Assembly (NCBI RefSeq): GCF_022267515.1
Contig: NZ_JAKFGB010000007.1
Location: 194,014 to 258,013, forward strand
Direction: 5' to 3'
Length of the DNA stretch: 64,000 bases
DNA from: Rubinisphaera margarita
GTDB taxonomy: Bacteria; Planctomycetota; Planctomycetia; Planctomycetales; Planctomycetaceae
Part shown: positions 37,777 through 46,396 of the stretch, in pieces
Numbering within the stretch: the first letter of the stretch is position 1
How the letters are laid out: each line of letters begins with the position of its first letter
Program-made: the position numbers and the translations under genes
The notes under the pieces: generated by a model
The model's input: the letters and a program-made list of their open reading frames with translations, nothing else
Databases searched by the model: none
What the model was told of the DNA's origin: nothing

Positions 37777-39162
37777 TCAAGACATCAGGCAGTGATTGTT
37801 GGCCATCGTGATCCCCGACAGCATCGAGCCAATGATCCCCAGAAAGCCCTGATCGGTGCCGCATAAATAGAGCCGGTCGATCCCCGTGGTGCCATCGAGA
37901 CGTTTGATCGGGGCGCCGTACACGCAGCCGTTCAGGTGGCTGGTGAAGCGACGAATCGTCCGGGGAGTGAAGGCATCAGTATCGAGAATGTGCTTCCGAT
38001 AGTCGGGTACGTGGCGGAGGGCGGCTTCGCGGATCCGGTTGGCCCATTCGTCCTTAGCGGCCTGGTACTCCTCTTCCGGAAGGTTGAGCCAGTAATCGTG
38101 GTTGGCCAGAGCGGTAATTCGCATCACCCCTTCGGGCAGCGGCTCGTCGTACCGGAAGTTATTGGGCGAACAGATAATGCCGCTTTGCAAATCGCAGGGT
38201 GCTTCCGGTTTACGGTAATGAAACTGTTCGGTCTCGCTGTAGAAAATGATCGTTTCATCGTATCCGAGATCGGTCGGCTGAACGTCAATGACGTCGATCA
38301 TCTCGTTGAAGGTGACCACGCCGGGCTGCCGCTCATCTTCAGGGACGGGAAAACCATCGCCGCAGAGCGAGGCCGTTTCCGCCAGACCAGCCGAGGAGAG
38401 GACGCGGTCAGCGGTCAACTCGTCGCCATTTTCCAGTCTCACCCCCATTGCCCGGCCGTCTTCGACGAGAATCTCATCGACTCCGGCCCGCAGCTTCAGT
38501 TCTCCACCGAGTTCGCGATACTTTTTCACCAGCGCCTTCATGATCGGTCGCACGCCCTTGAACGGGCGGCCGAAGCCTTCCATGAAGATGCTCTTGTACA
38601 TGATGACAAACTGGTTCAGGTCCATGTCATCGGCCCGGGCGCTGCCGTAGAACATGAGCGGGCAGAAAAGCATGTCGACCAGCAGCGGATCACTGAGATA
38701 GCTGGAAACGGTCTCGCGAGCCGAGATGGCTTTCTGGCTCAGGTCGAGCTCGTTGAATTCGAGCAGGAACTGATGGAGTCGGCGGAACGCGTCGATCTGA
38801 GCTGGGAAATGTTCCGCGATTTCCGATTCAAGCAGAGAGAAATCGTTGTTGAAGCGAAGTTTAGCCCCCGGGAAGACGACTGAGGAGCCATTCTGTTCGC
38901 AGAGGGAGAAGTCATCCCAAGACATCCGCAATTGACGGAGCAACTTGCTCAACGGTCCCGTTTTGGTTCCCGGAGCCGCAAAGTTCGTAATGGCATGCAG
39001 GCCGACGTCGTGATTGCGACCGCGGAGGCGGTAGAACGAATTCAGTCCGCCGATGGTCCAGTGCCGCTCGAGAACGCAGACCTTCTGCTCGAAGTAAGCC
39101 AGGCGAATCCCGGCAGCCAGCCCCGAGAGACCGGCACCGATGATGATCGTATCGTAATGCAA
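37777..39162 (-). CDS. phytoene desaturase / retinol saturase-like FAD oxidoreductase
   Basis: 461 residues from a TTG at 39162, which has GGAG 8 bases upstream; the frame is open to 39234. The dinucleotide fold starts at once (YDTIIIGAGLSGLAAGIRL) followed by the FAD-binding VLERHWTIGGLNSF. The C-terminal FAD motif is LYLCGTDQGFLGIIGSMLSG. The length and motifs fit the carotenoid/retinol isomerase-desaturase branch of the amine-oxidase superfamily. Upstream on the same strand are an acyl carrier protein and a ketosynthase, so the substrate may be an ACP-bound polyene or unusual acyl chain; that is inference. Confidence 0.82.
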   Translation of the reverse strand: MHYDTIIIGAGLSGLAAGIRLAYFEQKVCVLERHWTIGGLNSFYRLRGRNHDVGLHAITNFAAPGTKTGPLSKLLRQLRMSWDDFSLCEQNGSSVVFPGAKLRFNNDFSLLESEIAEHFPAQIDAFRRLHQFLLEFNELDLSQKAISARETVSSYLSDPLLVDMLFCPLMFYGSARADDMDLNQFVIMYKSIFMEGFGRPFKGVRPIMKALVKKYRELGGELKLRAGVDEILVEDGRAMGVRLENGDELTADRVLSSAGLAETASLCGDGFPVPEDERQPGVVTFNEMIDVIDVQPTDLGYDETIIFYSETEQFHYRKPEAPCDLQSGIICSPNNFRYDEPLPEGVMRITALANHDYWLNLPEEEYQAAKDEWANRIREAALRHVPDYRKHILDTDAFTPRTIRRFTSHLNGCVYGAPIKRLDGTTGIDRLYLCGTDQGFLGIIGSMLSGITMANNHCLMS

Positions 39163-39329
39163 CGATGAGGCTCCAAGATTCACAAGCAACAACGGGGTCT
39201 GGCCTGATACGCAATTCTCGACCAGGCCGCCCAACCGAAGCCACGCGCACTCGGCAGCCGGATGCCGCCGCTACGACTTCCCAGAATGTCAGACGGCAGT
39301 CAGAAACCGCCCCTGCGACGTTCCGAAAG

Positions 39330-39356
39330 GGTGGCACAGACATTCCTGTCTGTGCG
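39330..39356 (+). repeat. REP-like element, forward copy
   Basis: An intergenic GC-rich element with a perfect 8-bp stem (CACAGACA, TTCC loop, TGTCTGTG at 39335-39354) and a GGTGG start. It pairs as an inverted copy with the element at 39454-39478 about 100 bases away, in the manner of REPIN doublets. Confidence 0.6.
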
Positions 39357-39453
39357 CCTTCGGGTCCCCATTGTATCCAACCGTTTATTAAACCGGAGGG
39401 CGGGAGAGGTCATCTCGATTGAGGTTCGATCTTCTGCCGCGGTGATTTCCGTC

Positions 39454-39478
39454 CGCAGACAGGCATGTCAGTGCCACT
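39454..39478 (-). repeat. REP-like element, inverted copy
   Basis: On the minus strand it reads AGTGGCACTGACATGCCTG and so on, matching the element at 39330-39356 with only a few substitutions in the shared core. It sits between the acyl carrier protein stop and the flavoprotein start. Confidence 0.6.
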
Positions 39479-39532
39479 GGATCCCGGGGACGGAAGTATC
39501 ACCGGCAATCGACAATTGCCTCTGGAGTCGTC

Positions 39533-39784
39533 TCAGGCGTCCTTCAGACGCGGCGTGAGGTAATCGACGGTGCTCTTCATGGTCACCAGATGATGGTAGT
39601 CTTCTTCAGGAATCTGGATGCGATACTGCTTGCGAAGTTCCATCACGATGTCGAGGAAGTCCATCGAATCGAGTTCCATCTGGTCGCGGAAGGGCTTTTC
39701 ATCGTCCAGATTCGACAGGTCTTCGTCGGGAGCGATTTTGCTGAGGATGTCGATGATAACCTGCCGGATTTCTGCCGGTGTCAT
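39533..39784 (-). CDS. acyl carrier protein
   Basis: 83 residues from the ATG at 39784, preceded by GGAGAAG. It is acidic and helical, and the phosphopantetheine site is Ser40 in MELDSMDFLDIVMELRK, a variant of the usual DSL with Met after the Ser. It carries acyl chains as thioesters. Being next to a single ketosynthase and a desaturase-like flavoprotein, and away from any fab cluster, it is more likely a specialised ACP than the housekeeping AcpP. Confidence 0.9.
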   Translation of the reverse strand: MTPAEIRQVIIDILSKIAPDEDLSNLDDEKPFRDQMELDSMDFLDIVMELRKQYRIQIPEEDYHHLVTMKSTVDYLTPRLKDA

Positions 39785-39966
39785 GCAATACTTCTCCAAA
39801 TGGTTTCGAGACTCGAGTTCGTGAGACGGATCGGAGGAAACGCAACGGAAGCCCGTTACAGCTCCAACAGGTGCGGCCTCGGATTCCGCAGGAACGGGAA
39901 ACTGCCGGAAAACCGGACAGAAATCGGACCCGTGTTGAGAACACTCCCGTGAAATGAAGTTCCGGA

Positions 39967-41217
39967 CTATCCGGTGAACTTCCTGACAATCAGAACCGAG
40001 TTGATGCCGAGCATCCCGAACGAATTGTTCAGAATGTACTCGACGTTCGGTTTGTGAACGGGGTGGTTGACGACGAGTTGATCCAGAGCGCACTCGGGAT
40101 CAATGTTATCGAGGTTGATTGTAGCGTGAACGGTATCGTCTTCAAATGATGGGATATTCCCCAGCAGTTCCAGAGCACCCGCGGCGCCCATCGCGTGCCC
40201 GATGAAGCTCTTCGTATTGTTGATGCGGGTGTTTGTGCACTCGCCAAAAACGGCTCGCAGGGCTTTGCATTCTTCGATATCGCCCTGCTCGGTCGCCGTC
40301 GCGTGGCTGCTGACAATGTCGATCTGATTGGGCTCCAGCCCCGCCCGCTTGAGAGCCAGTCGGATACACTGCTCCTGTCGTTTCGGATCGGGCAACACGA
40401 AGTCCTTGGCGTCGGAGTTCATCGCGTAGCCGATGATCTCACCGTAAATCTTCGCTCCGCGGGCCAGAGCATCATCGAGACGCTCCAGCGTGCAGATTCC
40501 GCCACCTTCAGCGACCACGATTCCGTTTCGATCCTGATCGAACGGCCGGCTCGCTTTGGACGGGTCTTCGTGTCGAGCCAACGCTCCCTGGCTCTGGAAG
40601 CTGGCGAAAATGCCGAATGTGTGAATGCTCTCGGAAACCCCGCCGGCAATCGCCAGGTCGACTTCCCGGAGTCGCAGCATCTGGGCGGCCTGAATGAAAC
40701 CAGCGTTCCCGGCGGCACAGGCAGCTCCGATCGTCAGATGAGGCCCGGTGATCCCCAAGCTGATGGTCACTTCGCCGGCGGCATTGTTGGCCACCGTGCG
40801 GGGATTGTGATGATGGGTCCAGACCGAGGTGTCGTACTCGAATTTCGAAATCTCGTAGACTTCGTTCTCGGTTTCCACGTTCCCGTGCTCGGTGATGCCG
40901 AGATAGACGCCGACGCGGTCCTTTTCGGTTTTTTCCCAGTCGACGCCGGAATCAATGACTGCTTCGTTGGCACAGTACACCGAGACCGAACCGACCCGTG
41001 TGCCGCGACGTAGATCCCGTCGCTTCTGGTGCCTGAGGGTGTCGAAGTCGCAGACTCCTGCCAGAACGGGCCCCATGTATCGGGTCTCGTAGGGCACGAC
41101 TCCGGAACGTCCGGCCAGCAGGTTCTGGCGGAACTCGGAGAGCGAATTGCCATTCGGCGAGGTCAACCCGACCCCGGTAATCACAATTCGGTCGCTGTTG
41201 GGATTTCCGTCCGCCAT
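39967..41217 (-). CDS. beta-ketoacyl synthase (KAS II-like)
   Basis: 416 residues, the usual KAS I/II length. The active-site triad is intact: Cys167 in GAACAAGNAG, His305 in SSHATATEQGD and His341 in KSFIGHAMGAAG. It begins RIVITGVGLTSPNGNS and ends FGMLGINSVLIVRK. It condenses malonyl-ACP with an acyl primer. The gene precedes an acyl carrier protein on the same strand with a 182-base gap, then a desaturase-like flavoprotein, suggesting a small dedicated acyl or polyene pathway. It differs from a plain FabF in having THHHNPRTVANNAAGEV and similar planctomycete-specific phrases. Confidence 0.92.
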   Translation of the reverse strand: MADGNPNSDRIVITGVGLTSPNGNSLSEFRQNLLAGRSGVVPYETRYMGPVLAGVCDFDTLRHQKRRDLRRGTRVGSVSVYCANEAVIDSGVDWEKTEKDRVGVYLGITEHGNVETENEVYEISKFEYDTSVWTHHHNPRTVANNAAGEVTISLGITGPHLTIGAACAAGNAGFIQAAQMLRLREVDLAIAGGVSESIHTFGIFASFQSQGALARHEDPSKASRPFDQDRNGIVVAEGGGICTLERLDDALARGAKIYGEIIGYAMNSDAKDFVLPDPKRQEQCIRLALKRAGLEPNQIDIVSSHATATEQGDIEECKALRAVFGECTNTRINNTKSFIGHAMGAAGALELLGNIPSFEDDTVHATINLDNIDPECALDQLVVNHPVHKPNVEYILNNSFGMLGINSVLIVRKFTG

Positions 41218-41576
41218 TGAACTTTCCGCTCATCCGTTCTGCAGGGCAGAGGATCGTCTGCCGTCACTGAAGCGATAAAAGGCTGCGACTGCCAGTCGGG
41301 AAGTCGACGGTACGATGATCACGCCGGCTGCAACGCCGGATTATCGCAGTGATCCCAGCCCCGGGCAGGGCTCGGTACTCCTCTCATCTGAAGCTAGGAA
41401 AAGTAACGGCAAAACGGTCGACTCACAAGCCAGCCGACAGGCAAAGCGACAGATCACCCCCAAATTCCAATTCCCCCCGGCCTGCAAATCAATCTCAGGC
41501 CGCGGCCGGGACGATAATTGAGATCAGATCCCGGCGTTCATTTCCTCGTCGCGGCGGTTTTCGGTGACAAAATCCG

Positions 41577-41628
41577 TTGAAAGTCACCGGGCCACCCCCT
41601 ACCATGACGCCATTGAGATTCAATCTCA
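41577..41628 (+). promoter_or_regulatory. feo promoter with Fur-like operator
   Basis: TTGAAA at 41577-41582, a 17-base spacer, then TACCAT at 41600-41605 form a sigma-70-type promoter. Straight after it, TGAGATT-C-AATCTCA (41614-41628) is a perfect 7-1-7 inverted repeat of the Fur-box type, covering the expected transcription start and 24 bases upstream of the first feoA ATG. The rest of 41218-41576 shows no gene that I can support. Confidence 0.6.
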
Positions 41629-41651
41629 TCTTCAGGGAAAGAGAATCAGTT

Positions 41652-41906
41652 ATGAATTGCGGCCCAGAAGTCGTCCCCATTGAAATTCTCCAGACCGGCG
41701 AAACGGGCGTCATTGTCGACGTATCCGGCGACGACAAAACCGTGAGTCGTCTGGCCGAAATGGGAATCCGCTGCGGTTGCGAATTCACCATCAAGCGGAA
41801 GGATTGTCCGACACTGATCACGGTCAATGGTCACGATATCCTGCTCCGCTGCGGCCAGGCCGCGATGATTCTCGTTTCCGCCGGAGCAGCTTCGCAACTC
41901 GTCTGA
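41652..41906 (+). CDS. feoA: FeoA-type ferrous iron transport protein, first copy
   Basis: 84 residues from the ATG at 41652; the open frame upstream to 41577 runs through the promoter and operator. An SH3-like FeoA domain is evident (GETGVIVDVSGDDKTVSRLAEMGIRCGCEF, quoted in part) ending in HDILLRCGQAAMILV. FeoA assists FeoB at the inner-membrane cytoplasmic face. This copy is more divergent and Cys-richer than the second one. Confidence 0.87.
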   Translation: MNCGPEVVPIEILQTGETGVIVDVSGDDKTVSRLAEMGIRCGCEFTIKRKDCPTLITVNGHDILLRCGQAAMILVSAGAASQLV

Positions 41907-42044
41907 AACTCGCCTTACGCCCTGCCAGAGGCCGACTTCAGGTCTGAATCGCCGTGACGTCCTTCACAGCGTTTCCCCGGATCTGAATCGGGACACGACT
42001 TCGTCTCCAGCCAGCCCGGCGAATCGGCATCGAACGGATCGCCC

Positions 42045-42281
42045 ATGCCCAAACTGAATGATCTAAAAGAGCAGGACATCGCTATTGTCGAAGATGTCGA
42101 AGGCTCTGACTCGGTCGCGATGCGGCTGATGGAGATGGGAATTATTCCCGGTGAAGAGATCGAACTGATCGGGCGTGCCCCGCTGGGCGATCCGCTGGAG
42201 TTTCGCATTTCGGGCTATCAGCTCTCCCTTCGCAAATCTGAAGCGGCTCGTGTTACAATTCGCTTCGCTTCCCCCGAGTAA
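42045..42281 (+). CDS. feoA: FeoA-type ferrous iron transport protein, second copy
   Basis: 78 residues of classical FeoA form: DLKEQDIAIVEDVEGSD, then AMRLMEMGIIPGEEIELIG and GDPLEFRISGYQLSLRKSEA. It is 51 bases before feoB. Two distinct FeoA-like proteins in tandem occur in several Gram-negative feo operons, where one may have a regulatory or assembly role; the division of labour here is unknown. Confidence 0.93.
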   Translation: MPKLNDLKEQDIAIVEDVEGSDSVAMRLMEMGIIPGEEIELIGRAPLGDPLEFRISGYQLSLRKSEAARVTIRFASPE

Positions 42282-42332
42282 TTCCTTTGTCAGCTGGAAC
42301 TCGGACACGCCCCTCCACGAGGACACCTCCGC

Positions 42333-44582
42333 ATGTCGGGATCGATGACCAGACCTGAATCCGCCTCCCAGTCTGAGGTTCCGCCGAACCAGCGCTCCCC
42401 CCGCTCCGTTCATGTGGCCCTGATCGGCAATCCCAACACCGGCAAGAGCACGCTGTTCAATGCGCTGGCCGGCATGAATGCGCGCGTCGGGAACTATCCC
42501 GGCGTCACCGTCGAGAAGAAAGTCGGTCGCTTCCGCCACGAGGGGCACGAAGTCCACCTGATCGACCTGCCGGGAACGTACAGCCTTTCTCCCCGCACGG
42601 CTGATGAGATGGTCTCCGTTCGTGTTCTGCTCGGGACGCAGCCACAGGAAAAGCCGATCGATGCGGCCATCTGTATCGTCGACGCCACGCACCTCGAACG
42701 AAACCTGTACCTCTTCAGCCAGATCCTCGACCTCGGCGTGCCGGCCATTCTCGTGCTCAACATGTGGGACGAAGTCCTCAAGAGCGAGACAAGCATCGAC
42801 GTTGCCGCGTTGCAGGAACGGCTCGGGATTCCGGTCATTACCACCGTTGCCCGCAAGGGGATCGGTGTCGATCAGATTAAGGATGCGGTCGTCGAACTGT
42901 TCGACGAATCGAAACCGAACACCGCAAAGCGACCGGAACTGTTCCCGGAGAACTTCCGGGCGGCTCAGCAGAAACTCCACGCCGAAGTCGAAACGCGAAC
43001 CGGCCGGGCCCTGCCCCACTATCTGGCGGAACGACTTCTGCTTGACGTTCATGGCGAAACCGAACGGGAAATTCTGCAGGAAGACCGATCACTCAATCCG
43101 CTGATTAATGAATTGCGGAGCGAACTGGCTCAGGCCAACTGTCCAATTCCGGCAATTGAGCCCCGGGTCCGTTACGGCTGGGCCCGCCAGATACTTGATG
43201 GTGTGATCACCAAACCGGCGAAAGGACACCTGAAGCAGAAAAAGGATCATCTCGATGCCTGGCTGACCCATCGTGTAACCGGGCCGGTGATCTTTGCCGC
43301 GATCATGCTGCTGATGTTCCAGGCCATTTACACCTGGGCTGGCCCGCTGATGGATGCGATTGAATCCGTTCAGGGGCTGGCGGCCGACGCGGTAATCTCG
43401 GCCATGGCTCCGGGAGCCCTTCGCAGTCTGATTGTCGACGGACTCATTGCCGGCGTCGGATCTGTGGTCGTGTTTCTCCCGCAGATCGCGTTTCTGTTCC
43501 TGTTCATCGCCATCCTGGAAGACTGCGGCTACATGTCGCGAGCCGCTTACATTATGGACCGGCTGATGACCAAAGTCGGTCTGAGCGGGAAGTCATTCGT
43601 GCCGTTGATGTCGTCGTATGCCTGCGCGATCCCCGGCATCATGGCGACGCGAACTATTGAAGATCGGCGCGACCGGTTTGTGACGATGCTCGTCGCTCCA
43701 CTAATGAGCTGCTCGGCACGATTGCCGGTTTATCTGCTCATGATCAACGCCTTCATTCCGAACGAAGCGATGCTCGGCGGCCTGCTGAATCTGCAGGGCG
43801 TAGTGCTGTTCGTGTTCTATCTTCTCGGCGCGGTCGTCGCCGTTCCAATCGCCTGGATCCTGAAAAAGACCTGGTTCAAAGGCGAGCCGGCTCCGTTCGT
43901 GATGGAACTGCCCAGCTTCAAATTTCCGTCGCTGCGTGTCGTGTTCTATCGGGTTTACGATCGCGCTAAAGCCTTCCTGGCTCGAGCGGGAACGCTCATT
44001 TTCCTGACCACCGTCATCGTCTGGGCACTGGGTTACTTCCCGGGAGACCACTCGCAGCTCGATCAGGTGATGACTCAACTCGAGAGCCCTGGCGTCGAAG
44101 AAGGCACACCGGAAGAGGAAGCACTCGAAGACCAACGGCGGCAGCTTTCCGCATCGTTGCTCGACCAGAGTTTTCTCGGCCGGGCGGGACATGCGATTGA
44201 ACCGGTGGTTCGTCCGCTGGGCTGGGACTGGCGTCTCGGCATCGGCACGCTGGCTTCGTTCCCTGCCCGTGAAGTCGTGATCGGTACGCTCGGAACGATC
44301 TTCAGCCTGGGTGGTGATGTCGACGAAAGCGATACGCGGCTGATCGACCGGTTGCGGGCGGCCCGTCATGAGAACGGGGAGCCGTTGTTCAACGTGCCGG
44401 TCGCATTGTCGGTGATGGTCTTCTTTGCCCTGTGTGCACAATGCGGCGCCACACTGATGGTGATGCGACGGGAAACAAACAGTTGGAAGTGGCCCGTGTT
44501 CTCGTTCGCCTACATGACGCTCCTCGCTTATGTCGGAGCGTTGTTGACGTATCAAATCGGGATGCTTTTCGTAGGAACCTGA
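42333..44582 (+). CDS. feoB: ferrous iron transporter FeoB
   Basis: 749 residues, full length. The N-terminal G domain has G1 GNPNTGKST at 32-40, G3 DLPG at 78-81 and G4 N143-M-W-D146. It is followed by the FeoB helical domain and then a membrane region with two Gate motifs (around CGYMSRAAYIMDRLM with SYACAIPGIMATR, and later GTLASFPAREVVIGTLG). It imports Fe(II) across the inner membrane. It sits in the order feoA, feoA, feoB, Cys-rich protein, behind a Fur-like operator. Confidence 0.97.
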   Translation: MSGSMTRPESASQSEVPPNQRSPRSVHVALIGNPNTGKSTLFNALAGMNARVGNYPGVTVEKKVGRFRHEGHEVHLIDLPGTYSLSPRTADEMVSVRVLLGTQPQEKPIDAAICIVDATHLERNLYLFSQILDLGVPAILVLNMWDEVLKSETSIDVAALQERLGIPVITTVARKGIGVDQIKDAVVELFDESKPNTAKRPELFPENFRAAQQKLHAEVETRTGRALPHYLAERLLLDVHGETEREILQEDRSLNPLINELRSELAQANCPIPAIEPRVRYGWARQILDGVITKPAKGHLKQKKDHLDAWLTHRVTGPVIFAAIMLLMFQAIYTWAGPLMDAIESVQGLAADAVISAMAPGALRSLIVDGLIAGVGSVVVFLPQIAFLFLFIAILEDCGYMSRAAYIMDRLMTKVGLSGKSFVPLMSSYACAIPGIMATRTIEDRRDRFVTMLVAPLMSCSARLPVYLLMINAFIPNEAMLGGLLNLQGVVLFVFYLLGAVVAVPIAWILKKTWFKGEPAPFVMELPSFKFPSLRVVFYRVYDRAKAFLARAGTLIFLTTVIVWALGYFPGDHSQLDQVMTQLESPGVEEGTPEEEALEDQRRQLSASLLDQSFLGRAGHAIEPVVRPLGWDWRLGIGTLASFPAREVVIGTLGTIFSLGGDVDESDTRLIDRLRAARHENGEPLFNVPVALSVMVFFALCAQCGATLMVMRRETNSWKWPVFSFAYMTLLAYVGALLTYQIGMLFVGT

Positions 44583-44585
44583 GCA

Positions 44586-44774
44586 ATGAATTTCGACTGG
44601 CAGACTGCAGTCGCTCTGCTCATCGTGGCCGTGGCGGTCGTCCTGCTCCTGCGTCGTCTGCTGCGAACAGGACAGCCGGGTTGCGGATCCTGTGAGTTCG
44701 CGGCCCGTCCCGGCGGCAAATCAGAAGGGGATTTGATACAACTGACGGACAAGACGAACCGTTCAGAAAAGTAA
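44586..44774 (+). CDS. FeoB-associated Cys-rich membrane protein
   Basis: 62 residues, starting 3 bases after feoB. One N-terminal membrane helix (TAVALLIVAVAVVLLLRRLL) is followed by a short GCGSCEF cysteine pair and a hydrophilic tail. This size, topology and place match the FeoB-associated Cys-rich family (PF12669), whose role in iron uptake is suggested only by association, much like FeoC in other bacteria. Confidence 0.85.
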   Translation: MNFDWQTAVALLIVAVAVVLLLRRLLRTGQPGCGSCEFAARPGGKSEGDLIQLTDKTNRSEK

Positions 44775-44821
44775 TCCCCGCCGCTGCCCTGGTCAGCCGG
44801 CTTCGAGTGAAGGAGTGCGCC

Positions 44822-45928
44822 ATGGACCCCCGCCACGAGAAACTCGCGGATATCCTCGTCAACCACAGTTGCCGCCTGCAGTCCGGCGAACAGGTGCTGA
44901 TCGAAGCCTTCGATCTGCCGGACATGAATCTGCTGCAGTGCATCGTCCGGGAAGTCCGAAAAGCCGGCGCGATTCCACACGTTCAGCTCCGCAGCAACGC
45001 CATTACCCGCACCTGGCTGCTTACTGCTGATGAAGCGACGCTCTCGGCAGCAGCTGTCATCGACGCCGAACGCATGAAGAAGATGCAGGCCTACATCGGC
45101 GTTCGCGCTTCGGATAATTCGGCCGAACTCTCAGATGTTCCCTCCGAACTGATGGAGCTGTATTCCTCGAAGTACATGAAACCGGTCCACTTCGAGATCC
45201 GCGTTCCCGAGACCCGCTGGGTGGTTCTGCGATATCCGACGCCGTCCATGGCGCAGTCGGCCAATATGAGCACGCAGGCCTTTGAAGACTTCTACTACTC
45301 GGTCACTACTGTTGACTATGCCGCTATGGAGCAGGCGGAAAAGCCGCTGGTCGAACGTATGAACGCAACGACCAACGTTCGGATTGTCGCCCCGGATACC
45401 GACCTGAAGTTTTCGATCCAGGATATCCCGGTCGTCCCCTGCTTCGGGCGACGGAACATTCCCGACGGCGAAGTTTTCACTGCCCCCGTGCGGGATTCGG
45501 TCCAGGGTCGGATTCACTACAACATCCCGAGCCGGTACAGCGGCACGGTGTTCCGGGATGTCTGCTTCGACTTCGAAGATGGCCGCATCGTGAAGGCAAG
45601 TTGTGCTGGGGAATCGAAGCGGCTGAACCAGATTCTCGATACGGACGAGGGCGCCCGATACATCGGTGAGTTCTCTCTCGGGGTGAACTACAACGTCAAG
45701 CAGGCCATTCTGGATACGCTGTTCGACGAGAAGATCGGCGGCTCGCTGCACTTTACGCCCGGCAATGCCTATACGACTGCCGATAACGGCAATCGCAGCG
45801 GAGTGCACTGGGATCTGATTCTCTCGCAGAAACCAGAAGATGGAGGCGGCGAAGTCTGGTTCGACGATGAACTGATCCGCAAGGATGGTCGGTTCATCCC
45901 CGAGGACCTGCAGGGACTCAATCCCTAA
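44822..45928 (+). CDS. M29-family metallo-aminopeptidase (AmpS type)
   Basis: 368 residues from the ATG at 44822 with AAGGAG 7 bases upstream. It fits the thermophilic aminopeptidase family M29: RHEKLADILVNHSCRLQSGEQVLIEA at the N-terminus (shown in part), then PDGEVFTAP, RYIGEFSLGVN, LHFTPGNAY and SGVHWDLIL, which carry the Glu, His and Asp metal ligands of the two-metal site. It trims N-terminal residues from peptides in the cytoplasm. It follows the feo genes by 47 bases; a functional link is not apparent. Confidence 0.92.
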   Translation: MDPRHEKLADILVNHSCRLQSGEQVLIEAFDLPDMNLLQCIVREVRKAGAIPHVQLRSNAITRTWLLTADEATLSAAAVIDAERMKKMQAYIGVRASDNSAELSDVPSELMELYSSKYMKPVHFEIRVPETRWVVLRYPTPSMAQSANMSTQAFEDFYYSVTTVDYAAMEQAEKPLVERMNATTNVRIVAPDTDLKFSIQDIPVVPCFGRRNIPDGEVFTAPVRDSVQGRIHYNIPSRYSGTVFRDVCFDFEDGRIVKASCAGESKRLNQILDTDEGARYIGEFSLGVNYNVKQAILDTLFDEKIGGSLHFTPGNAYTTADNGNRSGVHWDLILSQKPEDGGGEVWFDDELIRKDGRFIPEDLQGLNP

Positions 45929-46396
45929 TTGTCCACCCATCAAATCTTGAAAATATGACGAATACTCTGATTGGTCCCGTTTTAATGAACGGGACTGTCC
46001 GGACAGCTGGATTCCCGGACGTTGGCCGTCTGCATTGGATTTGAGGGGAGCCGGGCATCCCGTGTTTTCTGCGGACGCTTCCTCACTGTCTGATGGTGCG
46101 AAGCGGTACAATTCGCCCAATCGCTCCGCTACGACCGTTAAATTCGCTCAAAATCCGTCAGTGTTCCGGTTTTGCGCGAGTGCTGACCGGCTCTGATGAG
46201 ACTATGCACACTGCGGACCCTGCGCATTCAGGGGGAGATAACCTAAAATCAGCGAATTTAACGGGTAGCTTCTTGAATTCGCAAAACCTGCCATTATAGG
46301 ATCGTGGTTCATGAACAGACGATGATCTGTTTTTGCCCCCGTCCACCTCGAAGACTCCAGTTCACCAACCACAGCTCGGTTGATTAAGGTGAATCA
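45929..46396. other. intergenic leader of the giant surface protein
   Basis: No gene is supported. A hairpin (GTCCCGTT with AACGGGAC, 45974-45995) lies 45 bases past the aminopeptidase stop and may end that transcript, though it has no U tract. A 14-bp perfect inverted repeat (CCGTTAAATTCGCT at 46135-46148, AGCGAATTTAACGG at 46251-46264) spans the middle. AAGGTG precedes the ATG at 46397. Confidence 0.5.
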
